A stretch of 8,763 nt of DNA from Campylobacteraceae bacterium (GTDB taxonomy: Bacteria > Campylobacterota > Campylobacteria > Campylobacterales > Sulfurovaceae), in assembly GCA_027083075.1 (NCBI GenBank), contig JALWQQ010000027.1:1-8763 (forward strand), in the 5' to 3' direction. A program made the translations under genes and the position numbers. Of the stretch, positions 7,229 to 8,763 are shown piece by piece (position 1 is the stretch's first letter; every line of letters begins with the position of its first letter). The notes beneath the pieces were generated by a model that was not told the origin of the DNA, made no database searches, and saw only the letters and a program-made list of their open reading frames with translations.

Positions 7229-7743
7229 GCTCTCTTGTCGATATAGGCTTTGAGGATCCGTGCAAACTTAAATAGAAACGCCGCATGATCAACCGCATCG
7301 AAGATATCGGCATCGCTCCAGCCTCTATTGTGAAGAGAAGCGATGGTTTGAGGAGTAAAGTTTTCCGGTGTATAGACAGCTGTTAGTGCTGCATTAAAAA
7401 GTGCTTGATGCTTTTCATCAAGTGGCACACTTTTATCCGTGCCCTCAACTGCATGCAGCTCTTCTAATGTGTAGCTTGCTGCAAGCAGCAGCTGCCGATT
7501 GAAGTGGGTGCAGTAGTCAAAGCCGTTGTCTGTGGCGATGGTGTAGCGTAAAAAAGCGAAAAAGTCTTTCTCAATGTTCGGATGTTCACTCAGGTAGTTG
7601 ATCTCCTCAAGAAACATCTTGAAGCGGGTAGGGGCGATAGATGCAAAAAGCTCCCAGTGTGGAGGGACATGACCGAGTTTGGTTCTGACACCTCTTAGAA
7701 GTACTTTCATCTCTCTGTTTGGCTCGGGTGTGACGATGAACAT
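7225..7743 (-). CDS. Carboxymuconolactone decarboxylase / AhpD-like family protein
   Basis: Soluble protein of 172 aa that resembles the CMD/AhpD fold: an N-terminal segment with VPPHWELFASIAPTRFKMF (26-44), a helix pair, then YTIATDNGFDYCTHFNRQLL (67-86), and a C-terminal part with GWSDADIFDAVDHAAFLFKFA. In peroxidase members of the family the equivalent motif is CxxCxxxH. Here only the second cysteine (C78) is kept; the first position is F75 and the histidine position is N82, although H80 is close. Classic two-cysteine peroxidase activity is therefore doubtful, and the function is not known. The start is ATG 7743-7741 with AGGA six bases upstream. It is the first gene after the paired operators and overlaps the thioesterase by 4 nt, so it is the likely main target of the TetR regulator. 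Confidence 0.75.
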   Translation of the reverse strand: MFIVTPEPNREMKVLLRGVRTKLGHVPPHWELFASIAPTRFKMFLEEINYLSEHPNIEKDFFAFLRYTIATDNGFDYCTHFNRQLLLAASYTLEELHAVEGTDKSVPLDEKHQALFNAALTAVYTPENFTPQTIASLHNRGWSDADIFDAVDHAAFLFKFARILKAYIDKRA

Positions 7744-7759
7744 AACAGTTCCTTTCTAT

Positions 7760-7781
7760 GATTAGACTAAATGGTCTAATG
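7760..7781. promoter_or_regulatory. NemR-type operator, proximal to the CMD gene
   Basis: Inverted repeat with arms ATTAGAC and GTCTAAT around a 6-base centre (TAAATG), core 7761-7780. The core TAGACT-AAAT-GGTCTA resembles the TAGACC-N4-GGTCTA box known for E. coli NemR. It begins 3 bases downstream of the -10 element, over the likely transcription start, so a bound repressor would block initiation. It is an imperfect copy of the palindrome at 7805-7826. Confidence 0.75.
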
Positions 7782-7783
7782 GC

Positions 7784-7812
7784 AGTATAGGGAAAATCTA
7801 CTTAGATTAGAC
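7784..7812 (-). promoter_or_regulatory. Predicted promoter of the CMD-thioesterase pair
   Basis: On the - strand a good -10 hexamer, TATACT, lies at 7789-7784. Seventeen bases upstream the -35 position (7812-7807) reads GTCTAA, a poor match that falls inside the distal operator. A weak -35 buried in an operator and a start site covered by the second operator fit a repressed promoter. Its position 41 bases before the CMD start codon is reasonable. The -35 assignment is an inference. Confidence 0.5.
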
Positions 7813-7826
7813 TAAACAGTCTAATC
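7805..7826. promoter_or_regulatory. NemR-type operator, distal, perfect palindrome
   Basis: Perfect inverted repeat with 9-base arms GATTAGACT and AGTCTAATC around AAAC. The core TAGACT-AAAC-AGTCTA has the spacing and near-sequence of the NemR box. It overlaps the predicted -35 and ends 8 bases from the stop codon of the tetR gene. Its centre is 45 bp from the centre of the proximal operator. It is unlikely to be a terminator: the stem is AT-rich and no T-run follows in either direction. Confidence 0.78.
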
Positions 7827-7834
7827 TTGACAGT

Positions 7835-8419
7835 TTAGTGGGTATAGGCTTCGAGATTTTCCAAGATAAAGCGGCTTTGTTCAAGAAAGAGACGAGAAGA
7901 AGAGAGTGAAGGCGGCATAGAGAGTATGCCCCATGTAGCACTGAGTATAAAGCGTGCAAAGCTTTCGGCATCCAACTTATTTGTAAACTCCCCGTCATCA
8001 ATGCCACTTTGCAGTAGTGCGGTAAGTTCTTGGTGCAGTTGCTTTGCTCTGCCACCAAGCAGTGTATCAAACTCACGATCAACCGCCGAGAGTTCGACCA
8101 TGAGACGATAGAGCGGACAGCCGTAGGTAACAAGCGGCTTGTTTTTGCTCATTGCCGCATAGGTGTCACGCAGTCGCTGCATCACCGTTTCGTCTGCTTC
8201 TCTTTTGAAGATAAAGAAGGTATCCATCTTCACAAAAAGCCGCTCTTGCACCATCGCCAATACCAGCTCTTTTTTTCCCTTGAAGTGGTGATACATCGAG
8301 CCTTTTGGGATGCCCGCTTTTTTGAGGATGGTATCGACCGAAGTGGCGGTATAGCCGTGGATATAGACCTCATCGAAGGTGATGTCAAGGAGTTTTTCTC
8401 GGGTGGGTTGTTTTTTCAT
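7835..8419 (-). CDS. TetR/AcrR-family repressor, NemR-like, with a single cysteine
   Basis: DNA-binding regulator of 194 aa. The N-terminal TetR domain (about 6-52) contains FDEVYIHGYTATSVDTILKK (15-34), then AGIPKGSMYHHFKGKKEL (35-52); the PKGSMYHHF recognition-helix signature is typical of TetR and close to PKGSFYHYF of NemR. The C-terminal ligand domain contains VTYGCPLYRLMVELS (97-111). Its C101 is the only cysteine and sits at the GC motif of NemR-like regulators, where E. coli NemR has its redox-sensing C106. The adjacent downstream intergenic region carries two palindromes matching the NemR box, so it probably represses the CMD-thioesterase pair and is released by electrophiles or oxidants. 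The ATG overlaps the toxin stop (ATGA), with AAAGG at 8432-8428 as ribosome binding site, so it is co-translated with the toxin and has no promoter of its own that I can see. Confidence 0.88.
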   Translation of the reverse strand: MKKQPTREKLLDITFDEVYIHGYTATSVDTILKKAGIPKGSMYHHFKGKKELVLAMVQERLFVKMDTFFIFKREADETVMQRLRDTYAAMSKNKPLVTYGCPLYRLMVELSAVDREFDTLLGGRAKQLHQELTALLQSGIDDGEFTNKLDAESFARFILSATWGILSMPPSLSSSRLFLEQSRFILENLEAYTH

Positions 8420-8703
8420 GGGTATGACCTTTGTCTAAAAACTGCAACGATGTGTACTTTTTCTTCTCGTATCGTATAGCATATGGTGTAGCCATGTACG
8501 ATCATATCGTGTGTATAATTATCGTCGATGTAGTAGCTTTTTCTATAGCGTTGCGGCATATAGGAGAGTGATTCGATAGCATTTTGGAGCTTGGATAAAA
8601 AGCGTTTTGCAGGCAATGGGCTATCGTTTTGTGATATAAAGCGATAGATTTCCGTCAAATCCTGCTGTGCCTCAGGTTCTATAAGTACAGTAAACGTTTT
8701 CAT
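8416..8703 (-). CDS. ParE/RelE-superfamily type II toxin
   Basis: Small protein of 95 aa with the ParE/RelE fold pattern: a beta strand at the N-terminus (FTVLIEPEAQQDLTEIYRFI, 4-23), a helix with AKRFLSKLQNAIESLSYMP (32-50), then strands HDMIVHGYTICYTI (65-78) and VHIVAVFRQR (83-92). The final strand ending in a conserved arginine-rich turn is typical. Members poison gyrase (ParE) or cut mRNA on the ribosome (RelE); which applies here cannot be told, although the sequence looks more ParE-like. Its ATG overlaps the stop of the upstream antitoxin-like gene, as in type II toxin-antitoxin operons, and its own stop overlaps the tetR start. There is no clear ribosome binding site, so translation probably depends on the upstream gene. 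Confidence 0.85.
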   Translation of the reverse strand: MKTFTVLIEPEAQQDLTEIYRFISQNDSPLPAKRFLSKLQNAIESLSYMPQRYRKSYYIDDNYTHDMIVHGYTICYTIREEKVHIVAVFRQRSYP

Positions 8704-8763
8704 TCGGAGAGCAGATTGTCAAAAAACTTTTTGGATGCTATGCCACTCTCCGGTGTGATGTTT
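8700..8763 (-). CDS. C-terminal end of the probable cognate antitoxin (partial)
   Basis: Only the last 20 codons are in the window. On the - strand they read NITPESGIASKKFFDNLLSE and end in TGA at 8702-8700, overlapping the toxin ATG (ATGA). The charged tail, the overlap and the position directly before a ParE/RelE toxin all point to the antitoxin of that pair. The DNA-binding N-terminus, which would identify the family (Phd, RelB, ParD or other), lies outside the window. Confidence 0.65.
   Translation of the reverse strand, partial: NITPESGIASKKFFDNLLSE

Noticed and set aside
7805..7826. Palindrome as an intrinsic terminator of tetR.
   Set aside because: The arms are AT-rich, no T-run follows, and a sister copy sits nearby on the other side of the -10; operator is the better reading.
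7827..7832. TTGACA on the + strand as a -35 element.
   Set aside because: No -10 lies 16-18 bases downstream and no + strand gene follows.
8030..8479. 149-codon + strand frame opposite the regulator.
   Set aside because: It is the antisense of tetR, whose frame has a full TetR signature.

Overview
The window suggests a member of the Campylobacterota (an Epsilonproteobacterium such as a Sulfurimonas- or Sulfurovum-like sulfur oxidiser). This is inferred from gene style and codon use only; no rRNA or marker gene is present. Almost every base is coding.

Left part (about 89-6817, + strand): a compact operon of six genes, hyfB-hyfC-hyfE-hyfF-hyfG-hyfI, joined by 4-nt overlaps or gaps of at most 9 nt. 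It encodes a membrane complex of the hydrogenase-4/complex I superfamily: two antiporter-like proton channels (HyfB, HyfF), a NuoH-like connector (HyfC), a NuoK-like subunit (HyfE), a fused NuoC-NuoD-like large subunit (HyfG) and a NuoB-like small subunit (HyfI). The main finding is that HyfG has lost all four cysteines that hold the NiFe centre: the N-terminal CGIC reads SGNA, and the C-terminal DPCxxC reads DLSYAG. It also has no C-terminal extension for a maturation protease to remove. HyfI keeps the four cysteines of the proximal (N2-type) cluster. The complex therefore looks like an energy-converting-hydrogenase-related (Ehr-type) ion pump rather than a hydrogenase. Its electron donor and acceptor are unknown, and no ferredoxin-like HyfA or HyfH subunit is in the window.

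Right part (6803-8763, - strand): five genes read leftward: the tail of a probable antitoxin, a ParE/RelE-type toxin, a TetR/NemR-like repressor, a carboxymuconolactone decarboxylase/AhpD-like protein, and a hotdog-fold thioesterase. Antitoxin-toxin, toxin-tetR and CMD-thioesterase each overlap by 4 nt (ATGA). Between tetR and the CMD gene lies a promoter with two near-identical palindromes of the NemR operator type, one on each side of the -10 element. The repressor has a single cysteine, in the position used for redox sensing in NemR, so this looks like an electrophile- or oxidant-responsive detoxification unit. The thioesterase reading frame is interrupted by an in-frame TAG at codon 18, although homology-like sequence continues on both sides of it.

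The two clusters converge, and the ends of hyfI and the thioesterase overlap by 15 nt with no visible terminator between them. I see no RNA genes, insertion sequences or CRISPR arrays.
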